Positions 1 to 10,455 of a stretch of 64,000 bases of DNA are shown piece after piece (within the stretch, counting starts at the first letter, position 1; the number at the start of each line of letters is the position of its first letter). A program made the translations under genes and the position numbers. The stretch is from Piliocolobus tephrosceles (taxonomy: Eukaryota > Chordata > Mammalia > Primates > Cercopithecidae). Below the pieces are notes generated by a model. The model was not told the DNA's origin. It made no database searches and saw only the letters and a program-made list of their open reading frames with translations. Location: contig NC_045439.1 of the NCBI RefSeq assembly GCF_002776525.5, positions 155,275,407-155,339,406 on the forward strand. Direction: 5' to 3'.

Positions 1-2640
1 GCTAAGGGACATGGCTAATTCCACATGTCTCCAGGCCTTAGGTGGTTCCTACCTTTGCAAAGGTAGGAATAAGGACTTGAGTACAGGATATCCCCTTATG
101 TTGGAACATCTTGTTTTTAGGAGAAAAACAAAACCTGGTCTGTTCTGGCCTAGGATCTATATGTTTCCTTAAAGTCTCAGTTTGATAACGTCACATTTAC
201 CACAAGCAACTTCATTTTTGTTTGGTTTTGTCTGTTGGGGCCTAATGCATGAGCTCAGTCCAAAGATTCTTAGGTAAGATTCTTAGGTAGAGTCTTACGC
301 TCCAGAGTAGGTTAACTGAACAATTTTCAGAAGCTAAAGAAGCAGTTTCTGACCTTAAAGCATTCAACAAACCTAATGTCCGACCTGCATAATTTAAACC
401 GCATGTTTACATTCTGAAGACATTTTGAAGACATTTTTATTTTACCCATAATCTTTAAAAATGTTTATTTCCCAAAGATTACCAAAGTTACAGGAACTAA
501 ACGGCATTACAGTTTTTAATTTTTTCAAAATATTTGATTTAAGCACTTATTTTTCTTTAGGCCAATTAGAGCTCTTTTATGTAAACATTACACACACACA
601 CACACACACATAACTACACAGAAGAAGATCCAATAGTTGTAAGATTTTTCATTTACTAGTTTCTAAGTTTTTTTTAAATTGGATTACTTCTTCAGGGTGG
701 AGTCCTTGGAGAAATAGGACCAGGAAAGTATGCAGTTTCTACAGTCTAATATAATAAGCAGGCACAGCTGGAAGGCAGAACAGATCTCCAGAAATTAAGG
801 GTCCCATCTTTATACCAGATCCTGGATTTCAAAAAGAGGGAGTCAGCCCATATCCCATGGGAGTCTTCAAAGTCATTTCCTGATACCCCTGATAACTCAA
901 AATTATCAGCTAACACCATGCAAAACTGAACAAAATCTTAGATTTTGAGAGGGATCTATCTGCTTTTAATTCCTGAGACTTCATGAGGAAAACAGAGGTT
1001 TTTCCCAAAACAGGGTCTGTGGTGTTTCCTCTGCTTTTCCCAGGGTGTCCCAGGCTGTTAGAACTTGAGTATTTGGTTTTAATTAAGCTGACTTTTAAAT
1101 ATAGCACTCTTTATAAACGTTTTTAAAAATCTCTTATTACTCGACTTTAGCCACACCAAGTGGCCAGTATTTCTCACTTTTAAACTTTACCAAAAGTAAC
1201 CTCACAGGTGAAAACAAGAAGCCTCAACTAAGTTTATGACTTAACCACAAGTCTATAAGGTACTTTCAAAGAGGTGGCAAACAGTTTTCATAAAATCTAG
1301 AATCTTCAAAGGTAACTAAGAGAAAGGCAGATATAAGAAGGGAAGCTAGAAGTTGTTCGTGGTGGGGGAAAGAGAATCAGCAAATGGTAAAGGCCATGCA
1401 GATATTAACCAGAAAGTACACATTTCCTAAGCCAGGCCACCATTGTAAAATGTCAAAGACCAAAAGAAAGTACCGCCATGTGGTTACAAGGTCAGGCTCC
1501 CAAGGACATAAAACAAAATGGAAATCACATCCAGGTTTTTGCTTGTTTCAGGGAACTGCAACAAAGTTTGTTACTGACCAGTTTGGCAGACTGGCTTGAA
1601 CAGTGGGTTTATGTGCTTCTAAGCCCATGTATTATCCTAAGGTGTTCTTCTTATGATAAACCATACAGAAAGACACACAAACCATACTAGATTGGCTACA
1701 GCTTAAGATTAACCTCAGAAATCACTTTTTTCCATTAATCAAACTTTATAGGAGTTAAACAGTGATTTTTACCATTCATTCAACCAGTTTGCACAGAGAG
1801 AGAGACGGGAAGTCTGAGTCATAAGAAATTTTTACCCTTTTTGCCAGTATATCAGATTTCTGGGTTCTCTTTCCCTACGAGACCCTAGTGACCCTGTTTG
1901 CCACACTGTAGCTCCGGGGTTCATCCTGCATCACAAAGAAAAATCATGAAACCACAGGCAAAATCCTCAAATTTGCAAGTTGCTGACCAAGGAGTTGCAT
2001 GGAGTAACCAAACTAGCATTTTTCATTCTGGCCAGAGCAAAATACTTGTGACAAAACATAGACATTAGCCACTCTGCTTAGCACCCAGTATCAAACTGGC
2101 AAGTGTCAAACTTGTCCCCAGATGGGTCCTTCCATTTCTAAATCTTTTTAGAAGCTTCTGCATATTAATAGGCATCCCTAGAGGAGACTAATTTGGGAAC
2201 TCTGATTTTCACATGCGCTTCAGTACATTGTTCATTCAGACCATCCCACTGTGAGTTATCTTTGGTAACATTTTGCCATTTCTGTAAGACTTCGCGGCTT
2301 CCCAGACCTAATGTATAAGCTGGAAGGAACTCAGTTTTCCAGATATTAAAGATCCCATTTTTATTTGAAATATTGACTTTGTTTTCAGGCTCCCTTAATT
2401 TAGCCAATGATTTTTTTCCTACCTATGTGTGCACGAAAAGTGAGACAAAGGGTTAGAACACAAAAATCCGTGTGAATTTTCAAAAGCCTAACTTTTCAAC
2501 CCCTGCAATATTAGCATTTACTACCAGTTTCTTTCTGACCCAGTGAGTTGTACGAGGCCTCTAACTGGATCCAAGCCAGTGAATTACCACATCATATTTT
2601 ATCCTGGACCCAGTCCAGTTTCTGTCACCGCTTCCAAATC
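1..2640. other. non-genic DNA, possibly ERV-derived
   Basis: No coding exon, RNA gene or recognisable Alu/L1 is visible here. The sequence is moderately AT-rich and has only short, unconvincing reading frames on both strands. It lies directly next to the LTR material at 2.8-5.0 kb, so part of it may be decayed retroviral interior or an older LTR, but I cannot match it to a named family. A CA microsatellite interrupts it near position 600. Confidence 0.4.
590..610. repeat. (CA)n microsatellite
   Basis: An uninterrupted CA dinucleotide run of about ten units is visible. It is short and probably only mildly polymorphic. Confidence 0.9.
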
Positions 2641-3411
2641 CAGTTTGGAACAGAAATTTGCACAAAGAAACTCGGATAGCTCAAAACACAAGCCCATGGA
2701 ACTCTGAAATCCAAGAGAGAACTTACCGCAATCCCCAGCTCCTCTGAGGGATCAGGAGACAAGTGGGTCGAGCAGATATAGTTATAGGATTTTTGGGGTA
2801 TTGCTTACCAGCCGGAAACCTCTGTGGCCAGTGGCGCTTTTGCCTGAGTTTTGCTCTGGCCTTCTGGGCCCACTTGGCCTGGCAGGCTGCACTCGGGAGG
2901 TGCTACTGACCTGGACCCCAAGGTGCTACTGACCTTGCCCCTACCAAGGGCAAGTGGAGTGGCATAGGGTATGTAAGCAAGCGAGCATGGGGTCCAGCCA
3001 CTGCCCACCGCCAGGCACACTGGCTGCAGTGGAATGGGCAGTTCCAGGTCCCAGCATGAGTGCTGACTCCCTGCAAGGCCATGGCTGGACCGAGTGTACC
3101 ACAAGCAGCTTCCACGGCTGGCACCAGGGAACGTGGTGGCACCTGGAATCTCAGAGAAGCCAGAAACTGCAGAGCCCCAAAACGGGTGTCACAGTCCTAG
3201 TTTGGGAGCTCCTAGGTCTGGGCTCCCCGAAGGGTGGCAGCTCTTTCTCTCCTTCTTGTTACCTACAAGGTGGCAAGCAAGGGGCATGTTTCAGCCCTGT
3301 TTGTGTCACAGCTCTTCCAGCCCTTCCATTTGGCAGGTCCTGAGTTCTTGTCTCGCACCAGGAAGAATGAGGTACATGGACAAGTGGAGGGCGAGCAAGG
3401 TGTGGAGGAGC

Positions 3412-3417
3412 TTTATT
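3412..3417 (-). promoter_or_regulatory. AATAAA polyadenylation signal of ERV LTR
   Basis: The plus strand reads TTTATT, giving AATAAA within CTCAATAAAGCTCC on the minus strand, a common LTR R-region context. It lies just downstream of the tandem repeat array, where R would be expected. Confidence 0.6.
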
Positions 3418-3439
3418 GAGCAATAGAACAGGTCAGAGG

Positions 3440-3711
3440 AGACCCACAGTGGGTGCTCCTCTTTACAGCTGGTCATCCTGTCGTCTTTTCAGCTCTCAGC
3501 GGAGAGAAGACCCATGGGTGGGCAGCTCCTCTCTGCAGCTGGTCATCCCCTCATCCCTTTTCAGCTCCCAGCAGAGAGGAGATCCTGGGGTGAGCAGTTC
3601 CTCTCCACAGGCAGATCGCCCCGTCGTCTTCTCAGCTCCCACAGAGAGGAGACCCTTGGGTGGGTGGCTTCTCTCCACAGATGGTTGTCCTGTTGTCCTT
3701 TTTTGAATCTG
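3440..3711 (-). repeat. four ~70-bp tandem repeats inside LTR
   Basis: The motif AGACCC/AGATCC followed by a GGG-rich block, a CTCCTCTCTGCAG-like block and a TTCTCAGCTCC-like block recurs with starts at 3440, 3508, 3580 and 3650, giving spacings of 68, 72 and 70 bp. The copies have diverged by substitutions and small indels. The array lies between the TATA-like box and the AATAAA signal, so it would be transcribed as part of R/leader. Internal repeat expansion is known in several primate LTR families. Confidence 0.8.
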
Positions 3712-3720
3712 GCTGAGTCT

Positions 3721-3765
3721 GGGATTTTTATGGGCTTCAGAGGAGAGGAAATACATGCTGATTGG
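3721..3765 (-). promoter_or_regulatory. putative LTR core promoter (CCAAT + TATA-like)
   Basis: On the minus strand a CCAAT pentamer (3765-3761) precedes a CATAAAAATCCC TATA-like element (about 3732-3721) by roughly 30 bp. That is a normal distance for retroviral promoters. Transcription would run toward lower coordinates. Function is inferred only from motif order. Confidence 0.45.
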
Positions 3766-4228
3766 TCCATGGGTGGCCATAGGTGGGGTCGGAAAAAGCA
3801 CTGTAAGTTTCCACTGTGGTCTGTGGGACTGGCAGCCCAACCCCCAGGCTTCCGGCCTTCCCCAGCTTGAAGGTGGGTCTTCACTAGGGACCTACCCCTT
3901 TTCACCCAGGAACCTGCCTGCCTTTTGACACTGTTCATGGAGCCTAGAGTGTTTGTGCCAAGGGGCACCAGCAGGCCAATGCTGAGCTGCCCTCAGTCCC
4001 TCCTTAGCCTCCATCCCATGCTCATTGGTGCCCAAAGTCTTGAGGGTGGCAAGGGGCTGGCATGTCAGCACTGCCCTGAATGTGTACATACCCAACTAGG
4101 TTATGACAGTGCCTGGGCTTGGCCTCAACGGTGCACCAAGATTATAGCACCAGAATAGGGGAGAGGCTGGGCAGTGGGACCAGGCACCTTTGAGCCTGCA
4201 GGGGAAGGAGGACTTCCTGGGTTCCTGA

Positions 4229-4370
4229 GAGTGCAGAGATGCCCAGGTCTGCAGCCATGGCTTGGGCAGCTGCAGCTGCACCCAGGAGGGCAGGGCTCTT
4301 GCCTGCTTCTGACCCTCAAGAGCACAGGGATGCCTGGTTCCACAGCCATGGCTGGGCAGTTGCAGCTGTG
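4229..4370 (-). repeat. two-copy ~90-bp duplication in U3-like DNA
   Basis: Two related segments, starting near 4229 and 4319 on the plus strand, both carry a GCAGAGATGCC-like block, a CAGCCATGGC block and a GGGCAG(C/T)TGCAGCTG block. They look like a tandem duplication in the upstream part of the LTR-like element. Confidence 0.6.
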
Positions 4371-4588
4371 CTCCCGGAGCAAGAGGCTCCCACCCTGCCA
4401 ACTTAGAAGGGGTGGGACTTGTGACTGTTCCTGGCTCCCACTGGCTCCATGGAGCATGTAACCCTGGCCGTGCCTCCCCGACTGCAGCCAGCATCATGGC
4501 AGTGGCCGCTCCATATAGGCCGCTGCTGCCATCAGTACCTTGCTTCTTTACACAGTACTACTGGGTGTCACCAAAGCACTACTTTTGG

Positions 4589-4605
4589 TCCCACTTCTGA
4601 CACCA
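4589..4605 (-). other. candidate primer binding site, tRNA-Leu type
   Basis: On the minus strand, two bases after the LTR end, the sequence reads TGGTGTCAGAAGTGGGA. It is complementary to the 3' end of tRNA-Leu (ending CTCCTGACA plus CCA) with one mismatch. Retroviral primer binding sites begin with TGG directly after the 5' LTR, and this one does. It marks the minus-strand LTR at 4608-4984 as a 5' LTR with the internal region running toward lower coordinates. Confidence 0.6.
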
Positions 4606-4607
4606 TC

Positions 4608-4984
4608 TGTTAAAAAAAAATTCAGCCAATTTAAAGGAGTTTTAATTGAGGAATGAACAATTCACGAATCAGGGAGTCCCCAGAATCACAGCAGATTCAG
4701 AGAGATTCTTGCACAGCCACATGGTGGAACAGGAGTTACAGCCAAAGGAAGGTGATGTACAGGAAATGGAAGTGAGGCACAGAAACATCTGGGTTGGTTA
4801 CAGCTCAACATTTGTCTTATTTGAGCACAGAACAGTTGGATACATTTGGCCAAAATTCAGTGATTGGCACAGGTGTGGGCTACAGTCAGTTTACACCTCC
4901 ATTTGTTATAGTTCACGATGTATAGAAAAACATTTAGGATGTAAAAATGTAAGGAGGCAGCTTTAGGCTAAAGTTGAATTAACA
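4608..4984 (-). mobile_element. 377-bp ERV LTR with TGTTAA/TTAACA ends
   Basis: The segment begins TGTTAA and ends TTAACA on the plus strand, a perfect 6-bp terminal inverted repeat of the canonical TG...CA type. On its minus-strand 3' side it is followed by GA and a tRNA-Leu-type primer binding site, so it is best read as the 5' LTR of a minus-strand provirus. Inside is a TCAATTAAAAC element, a degraded polyadenylation-like signal. No paired 3' LTR is recognised within the window, so the provirus is truncated, or its far part is deleted or lies beyond position 1. Confidence 0.6.
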
Positions 4985-5277
4985 GTTGTTTACTCTCGTG
5001 ATCCTGTGATTGACTGGGCACCATGGCTCGCTGCTCAGCGTCTGGAAAGGATATTGTACTACATAGCGCTAACCAGGGAAGAGATCAAAATTCAAAGTAC
5101 AGTTTCTACCAATGCCTACCACTTTTGCACCATCGTGAAGTTGAAAACTCATAAGTCAAACCATTTTGAGTCAGGGACTGTCTGTCTTTTAGTATACACA
5201 CACATGTTTAGATTTCGATTCCATTATTTGTTCCTGTGTGTGTTATAGATAAGGATATGTTAAGCAGTAGCAGTGTG

Positions 5278-5400
5278 TTGTAATGACTGGGGTTCTTGGG
5301 CTATGGAATCCCATGCCATGGAATCAAATTTTAGGCTTCAGCAGCTACTGGCTATGTGACTCCGGGCAAATTAATTCTCTTTTGTGCCTCAGGGATGTGT
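5278..5400 (+). repeat. MIR SINE fragment
   Basis: The MIR core is recognisable: a GG(A/C)ATC start, then GGCTATGTGACTCCGGGCAA, then a TGTGCCTCAG block. Copies of this age are usually shared across mammals. The end is followed by an A-rich run. Confidence 0.7.
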
Positions 5401-5407
5401 TTTGTTT

Positions 5408-5431
5408 AAAAAAAAAAAAAAAAAAAAAAAA
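5408..5431. repeat. A24 homopolymer
   Basis: A run of 24 adenines is visible. It may be the expanded tail of a small retrotransposed fragment, but no clear element precedes it apart from the MIR. Confidence 0.85.
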
Positions 5432-5509
5432 GGGCAGGGGGTTGTTTTCAGTATTCAATGAAATAGTGCTGGCTTCTTGTGAAGCCAAAGTAATGTAAGC
5501 TGTTATTAT

Positions 5510-7090
5510 TAGTTTTGTTTTTCCCAAATTGATCACCAGTTGCCCCAACACCATTTACTAAATACTTAACTCTTGCTGTGAGACTGTGGAGTACCAACAG
5601 TCTTGTTTATAAATCACTTTTATATGCTGATCTGTTTATAGACCTTTTTATTATTTTTTGCTTATGTATTTCTCTAAACGTTGTGCCAATTCTGTATCTT
5701 TGTAATTAATGTAGTTTTAAAGTTATTTAAATATCTGATCATTCAGATTACCTCAATTTGTTTTTTTCCTCTAAATTTTGTTTGGATACTTAGGCACATA
5801 TACTCTTGTATATGAGCTTTAAGGTCATTTTCTTAAGAGCTATGAAATGATCCTATTATACTTTTTACTGGAATTCTATTAAATTTGTAGCTCAATATAA
5901 GGAAACCTTATAATGCTGTCTTCCCATACAGGAGCATAACTTGCCTCTTCAAGATTTCTTTCATGCCCCTTAGTAAACTTGTACCATTTTCTTCTTATAG
6001 CTTTTGCACACTTAGATTTATTTCTGGATATTTGTTTGTAAATGGGATTTTTCTCATTATTTTTTCTCATTGGTTTTGTTTATATACCAAAGCAATTGAT
6101 TTTTATGTTTCTATTAATTCTAACTTTATGCTCTTATTAGTTCTAGCTTTTCAATGGAGAGCATTTGATTTTCTTTAGGTAGACAACATGATAACTTATG
6201 CTTTATTTTTTAATTTTTATTGTGGTAAAATACACGTAACATGAAGTTTACCATCTTAATGATTTAAAAAATCTATTTTTAGCTGTGGTGAAAAAAAAAA
6301 AACACCATGAAATTTACCATCCTATCCATTTTTAATTGTATGGTTCTATAGTATATGTTCATTTGATGTACAGTGGTTCTCCAGAATTTTTCATTTTGCA
6401 AAACTGACACTGTGCGTTGAACAACTCCCACTTCCATTTTCCCTCATTTGTATTTCTGCTAATCATGCACAAGGGTTCTAATTTTTTTCATATCCTTGAC
6501 AACACTTATTTACTATTTTCTTTTAATAGTAGCCATTTTAATGGATATGAGGTGATGTGGTTTTGATTTTCATTCCTCTAATGATTAGTAAGGTTGAGCA
6601 TCTTTTCATTTGCTTATTAGCCCTTTGTATGTCTTCTGGGAAGAAAGGTCTATTGAAGTCCTTTGCCTGTTTTTTAATCAGATTGTAAACATTAGAAAAT
6701 AAAACACAAATTGTTAACTATTAACTATTTTTTTCTGGTCTTTTTTTTTCTTTTCTTCTGGTGAGTAACTTGGAAATAAAGCTGAAAAGAAGTGAATAGT
6801 AGACATTCTTGTGTTATTCCTGATTTTAAAGATTTCCTTCTGATATTTTCCAGTTAGGTGTTATGGGTTGAAGATTTTTGGTTAATACGCTTCTATCATA
6901 GGCCTAGGCTTCAAAGTGTTCTTCACAAAAAATAGTTTGAATTTAATTATTTAATTATTGGTATATTTGAAATGACCATGTGAGATATGTGATTTTTTTT
7001 CTATCTATTTAGTGATCTACATTTTAGATTGATTAGAACCACCTCTACATTCTTGAGATGAGTCTTATTTGGTCATGATGAAATGCTGAA
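5510..7090 (-). repeat. ancient L1M fragments, antisense
   Basis: The plus strand reads as the reverse complement of L1 ORF2 and 3' UTR. It contains an ACACCATTTACTAAAT block, the L1M 3' UTR block TTTATTGTGGTAAAATACAC (about 6216) and a TTAGCCCTTTGTATGTCTTC block (about 6617). Order jumps suggest two or more L1M pieces rather than one intact copy. The reading frames are destroyed. Confidence 0.75.
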
Positions 7091-7625
7091 TTTGATTTGA
7101 TGATTTTTCTGGCCATTTTAAATAAGGAAAAGCCTTAGCCCAAAATAATCAACCTTTCGAATTCAAGATAAGGCAAACTAAAGGAAACTATGGAGCCATT
7201 TTCTGTATTTTAAGTAGCAAAGTATCCAGTGACTCTGTAGTAGAGCACTAGATTTGTTAAAATAGAAACAGTAACAAATGGCTTTCAGATCTGTCCTCTG
7301 TGCTAATCTCTGAAGTTATTTTTTCTTAAAGTGAAGACTCCTTCATTGTACCACCATTCGAGATAAGTAGAAGTGAACCTTGATAAAAAAGATGCTATTG
7401 TGTGTTGAGCTACATAGCATGGCTAGGATGACTCCTGGGGGATTTCCCCTGATTTTGTTAGAGCACATATTCTATCTTGTGGTGTAATCTTAGACATTGC
7501 AAGTAAATGGCTGTGACATCAGAGTCACCGTTGCTGCCAGATCATATCTAACTCTTACTTAGTAACACCTAGCATATTATTAGTGTCTGATTCATTGGTG
7601 CTGTTATTAATTCCACTGTTGTAAA
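7091..7625. other. intronic DNA, nothing recognised
   Basis: No exon-like frame with splice sites, RNA gene or clear repeat is visible. Confidence 0.4.
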
Positions 7626-7629
7626 TAAT

Positions 7630-8450
7630 AATCATTTATGTAGCAAATATTTACTAAGTATCTACTAGGTTCTGCTAAGTTTAACAGATACTAGGAATCA
7701 AGCAGCTCATGGTTTTTTTTCTGTTTTGTTATTTTTGACACTAGGAAGGTGGGTAGGTGAGGTGACAGAGAGTAGGGTTGGGAGAGGTGAAATGTGTACA
7801 AATACACAAATAAGTGCAGTCAGACATTCCAGGTGCTCTTATAGAAAGGGTGTGGAGCATATAGTGGAACACAAAGGAGACTGTCATCAGCCCTACCTAG
7901 AGTAATTAAGACAGGCCTCCTGAGCTGACTTGGGAAGACAATAGTTTGGGTAAGTCAGATAGAGGCAGGGTAGAGCAAACATGCAGAGCAAAGACAGAGT
8001 AGCACTTATATTTAGTTTATTATGAATAATATACATGAGACAAAGCAAATGATACACAAGGGCATTATGCCTGTAGAATGGGATGGTGCCAGGTCTTCCA
8101 TGGGGAGGGAGATTATGGCATGCCATGCTGAGCACCTTGCACTATAGACAGTTGGGGGAGCCACTGAAAGGTTTTAGGCAGTGGAATAACGTTGTAAGAC
8201 TCCTCTAAAAGTACCAGGGATGGATATGAGTCTGGGGGGAAGGTGAGTGGCGGCAGTGGGGAAGTAGGAAGACCAGTTTGGAGTTTCTAATAGTAGTCCA
8301 GAGAAGAGATGATAGAGGCAACAAATGATTTCTATTTTCTTGTGAGCAGATACATTGAAAATCTTTATTATTCATGACACTGAGTGATAGTGGAATCAGA
8401 GATAATAAAAATCAGTAGATAGTCTTGGTTTCATTTTAGGTGATGGCTCT
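7630..8450 (-). repeat. L2 LINE fragment, antisense
   Basis: The stretch follows antisense L2 landmarks: a TATTTACTAAGTATCTACTA start, a central AAGACAGGCCTCCTGAG block, a CCACTGAAAGGTTTTAGGCAG block and a TAGTCCAGAGAAGAGATGAT block. It has decayed heavily and has no open frame. The same element recurs in better condition at 11.8-14.7 kb. Confidence 0.6.
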
Positions 8451-9100
8451 TACCTCTTTTCTTGCTAAGCCTATTGTCAGGGCTATTAAAAGAATAGAAG
8501 GAGGAATTTGAATTTACACTAATTTATTTGCCTGGCCTGGAGCAGATGTAGGGCTTAAAAGTGATAGGTATTAGTCTTTATTATTTTTCTAGTTTATCCA
8601 GTGCTTGGGTAAAATATACATTCAGCTCTAGGTCAGTTTTCCAGCAGAACTTTTCATAAAACCAGCTGTCTAATAACAATTTACATAAAAGATAAGTTTC
8701 CTCAATAACCTATTATGTTTTTAGCAAGTAATTATCGTATTTGCTACACTTAGACAAAATCACCCACTGTTATTCTCCCAGGGTCTCTATGATGAGCCAC
8801 ATACTTTCTGAGGGCTTTGGCTGCTCCAGTCTAGCCAATAAATTAATATCTCATACCTGTCAACCTTGGTAAATCATTATCTCTGTTCGTTTATCTTTTG
8901 AATGCTACCCACCCTTCCCTCAGTTCCAGTTTTGCTTCCTTTGTAAAGGCTTTGACTATCTCACTTTCCCATTATCTTTTCTGATTTTTCTGACAATCAA
9001 ATGATGACTATGATAGCTTTTCTTGTTGAATTTTTATTTAAATCTTATTATATTGTTTAACATCTTTATGTGTTTGTTTTATCCCCCAGTTCAATTTTTC
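8451..9100. other. intronic DNA, nothing recognised
   Basis: AT-rich unique-looking DNA with no supported feature. Confidence 0.4.
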
Positions 9101-9104
9101 TCAG

Positions 9105-9210
9105 TATTCAGTGGGGTAACAAAAATAATCTGGGGAGCCTGTTTTAATTCAGATACCTGGAGTCAGTCTCTGAATCTGCCTTTTTAACAAGATACCCACA
9201 CATTTTGTAT
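9105..9210 (+). repeat. MER5A-like hAT transposon fragment
   Basis: Blocks GGGGAGCCTGTTTTAATTCAG and AATCTGCCTTTTTAACAAG resemble the MER5A hAT-Charlie element, with an internal deletion. The right end is unclear, and a few bases of the reading frame starting in this interval may derive from it. Confidence 0.45.
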
Positions 9211-9873
9211 ACAGGAGGTGCTAGATTAGAAGTCCTCAAAGTGGGGGACACAGAAGGAAACTCCAAAGAAAGTCATGGAACTCTGGATAATTTTGAGCAA
9301 GTACTTTCCAGATCCTCAGCTTCCATTAGTACTCTTAGTTTAAATGGAACTTCCATCCAATTTCCAACAAAAGGTGAAAGTCTCACCCATTCCAAATTAT
9401 TCCGTGATACCTTGCTGAAGTGTAAAGACTCCCAGGGACTTAATGTAAGGGTAATTCCAAATAATGTATCTGGGAAACCTTCTTTATTAAAATGCCAAAC
9501 ACACCTGTTTTATGTTGACTAATTATTAAATCTTATGTGTTGCTTTCATAGGTTAGATGCAATAAAAATTATGATAACTCAGTCCAGAAGTAAACCTAAA
9601 ATTAAAATTCTTTTGATGACAGGACATTTTAAAATGTCAAATTATTTGCTATTTGCATCCCACAGAAATAATGAGAGGGTGATTACTAAAAAAACATTCA
9701 AGCATAAAACTGCATTACTTTTCATAAATTCCATGGAAAAAAATAAAATTGAAATGTTTAAAGGGATGAGAAAGAACCATGTAAAATTTCCGAATGTTAA
9801 ATCCGAATTTGCTCACATCATTTTTAAACACAGAAGATGCAGGGTGGCAAATCAGTGTTTTAGATTCAATTAG
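9148..9873 (+). other. unexplained near-open reading frame with splice-like edges
   Basis: One frame is open from 9148 to 9519 and, after a single TAA (9520-9522), from 9523 to 9870. That is about 240 codons with one internal stop in DNA of about 38% GC. The first part carries a serine/threonine-rich segment (SRSSASISTLSLNGTS). A 3' splice-like TTTTGTATACAG ends at 9214 and a 5' splice-like AAT|GTAAGG lies near 9446-9447, which would define an exon of about 230 nt. I do not recognise the protein, and the upstream edge overlaps a MER5A-like fragment. It could be a cryptic or lineage-specific FMN1 exon, a decayed retrocopy, or chance. Confidence 0.25.
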
Positions 9874-9902
9874 CTACATTTAAAAAAAGGGAAGTAATAG
9901 TT

Positions 9903-10215
9903 TGTTTATTTTTTATTTTATTTTACAGTTTGAGGCAGAGTCTCACTCTGTCGCCCAGGCTGGAGTGCAGTGATGCGATCTCGGCTCACTGCTACCTCTG
10001 CCTCCTGGATAGAAGCGATTCTCCTGTCTCAGCCTCCTGAGTAGCTGGGATTACAGGCACGCACCACCACTCCTGGCTGATTTTTGTATAGTATTTTTAG
10101 TAGAGATGGGGTTTTACCGTGTTGGTCAGGCTGGTCTCAAACTCCGGACGCCAAGTGATCTGCCTGCCTTGGCCTCCCAAGGTGTGGATATCGGTGTGAG
10201 CCACCACGCCCAACC
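9903..10215 (-). mobile_element. AluS-type SINE, antisense
   Basis: A full-length dimeric Alu in reverse: a T-rich tail, then GAGGCAGAGTCTCACTCTGTC, the middle A-rich region in reverse, and an end at CCACCACGCCCAACC. Divergence of around 10% fits an AluS-age insertion. Confidence 0.9.
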
Positions 10216-10369
10216 ATAAAGGTTTTATTTTACGATATCAGTATTCATAAACTCAGAATTTATTCTTTGCAACTTTTTAGACTGAAAATTAAAAGTTTTG
10301 GATGTCAACTTAAATGTGCATGTTATTTTTCAGGAAAACTTTAGTAGGTGTTTAAGCAAAAGAGTTTGA

Positions 10370-10455
10370 AGAACACCGTTCTAGTTTATACTTTGAAAAT
10401 ACTGTATCAGAATCACCTGTGACCATGTTAAAAATGTAGATTCCTGGAATATGCA
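10370..10455 (+). repeat. MER5A-like hAT transposon fragment
   Basis: The block TATCAGAATCACCTG followed by GTTAAAAATGTAGATTCCTGG is characteristic of the left part of MER5A. Only this part is visible. Confidence 0.55.

Larger units (their letters stand above)
2800..4586 (-). mobile_element. ERV LTR-like element (U3-R-U5 order), antisense
   Basis: Read on the minus strand, this GC-rich block has LTR architecture in the right order: a U3-like region with duplicated segments (about 4.2-4.4 kb), a CCAAT box (3761-3765), an A/T-rich TATA-like box (about 3724-3731), four ~70-bp tandem repeats (3440-3711), an AATAAA signal (3412-3417), then a U5-like tail. This order is typical of ERV1-class LTRs. 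I cannot name the family and the outer ends are uncertain. Many short overlapping frames occur in this GC-rich block, but none resembles gag, pol or env. It sits immediately downstream (minus-strand sense) of the LTR and primer binding site at 4.6-5.0 kb, so it may be an LTR nested in the leader of another provirus, or part of the same composite element. Confidence 0.55.

Noticed and set aside
2805..4497. Many overlapping proline- and glycine-rich frames of 60-135 codons on both strands
   Set aside because: They lie in a GC-rich ERV LTR where stop codons are rare by composition. No gag, pol, env or host domain is recognisable.
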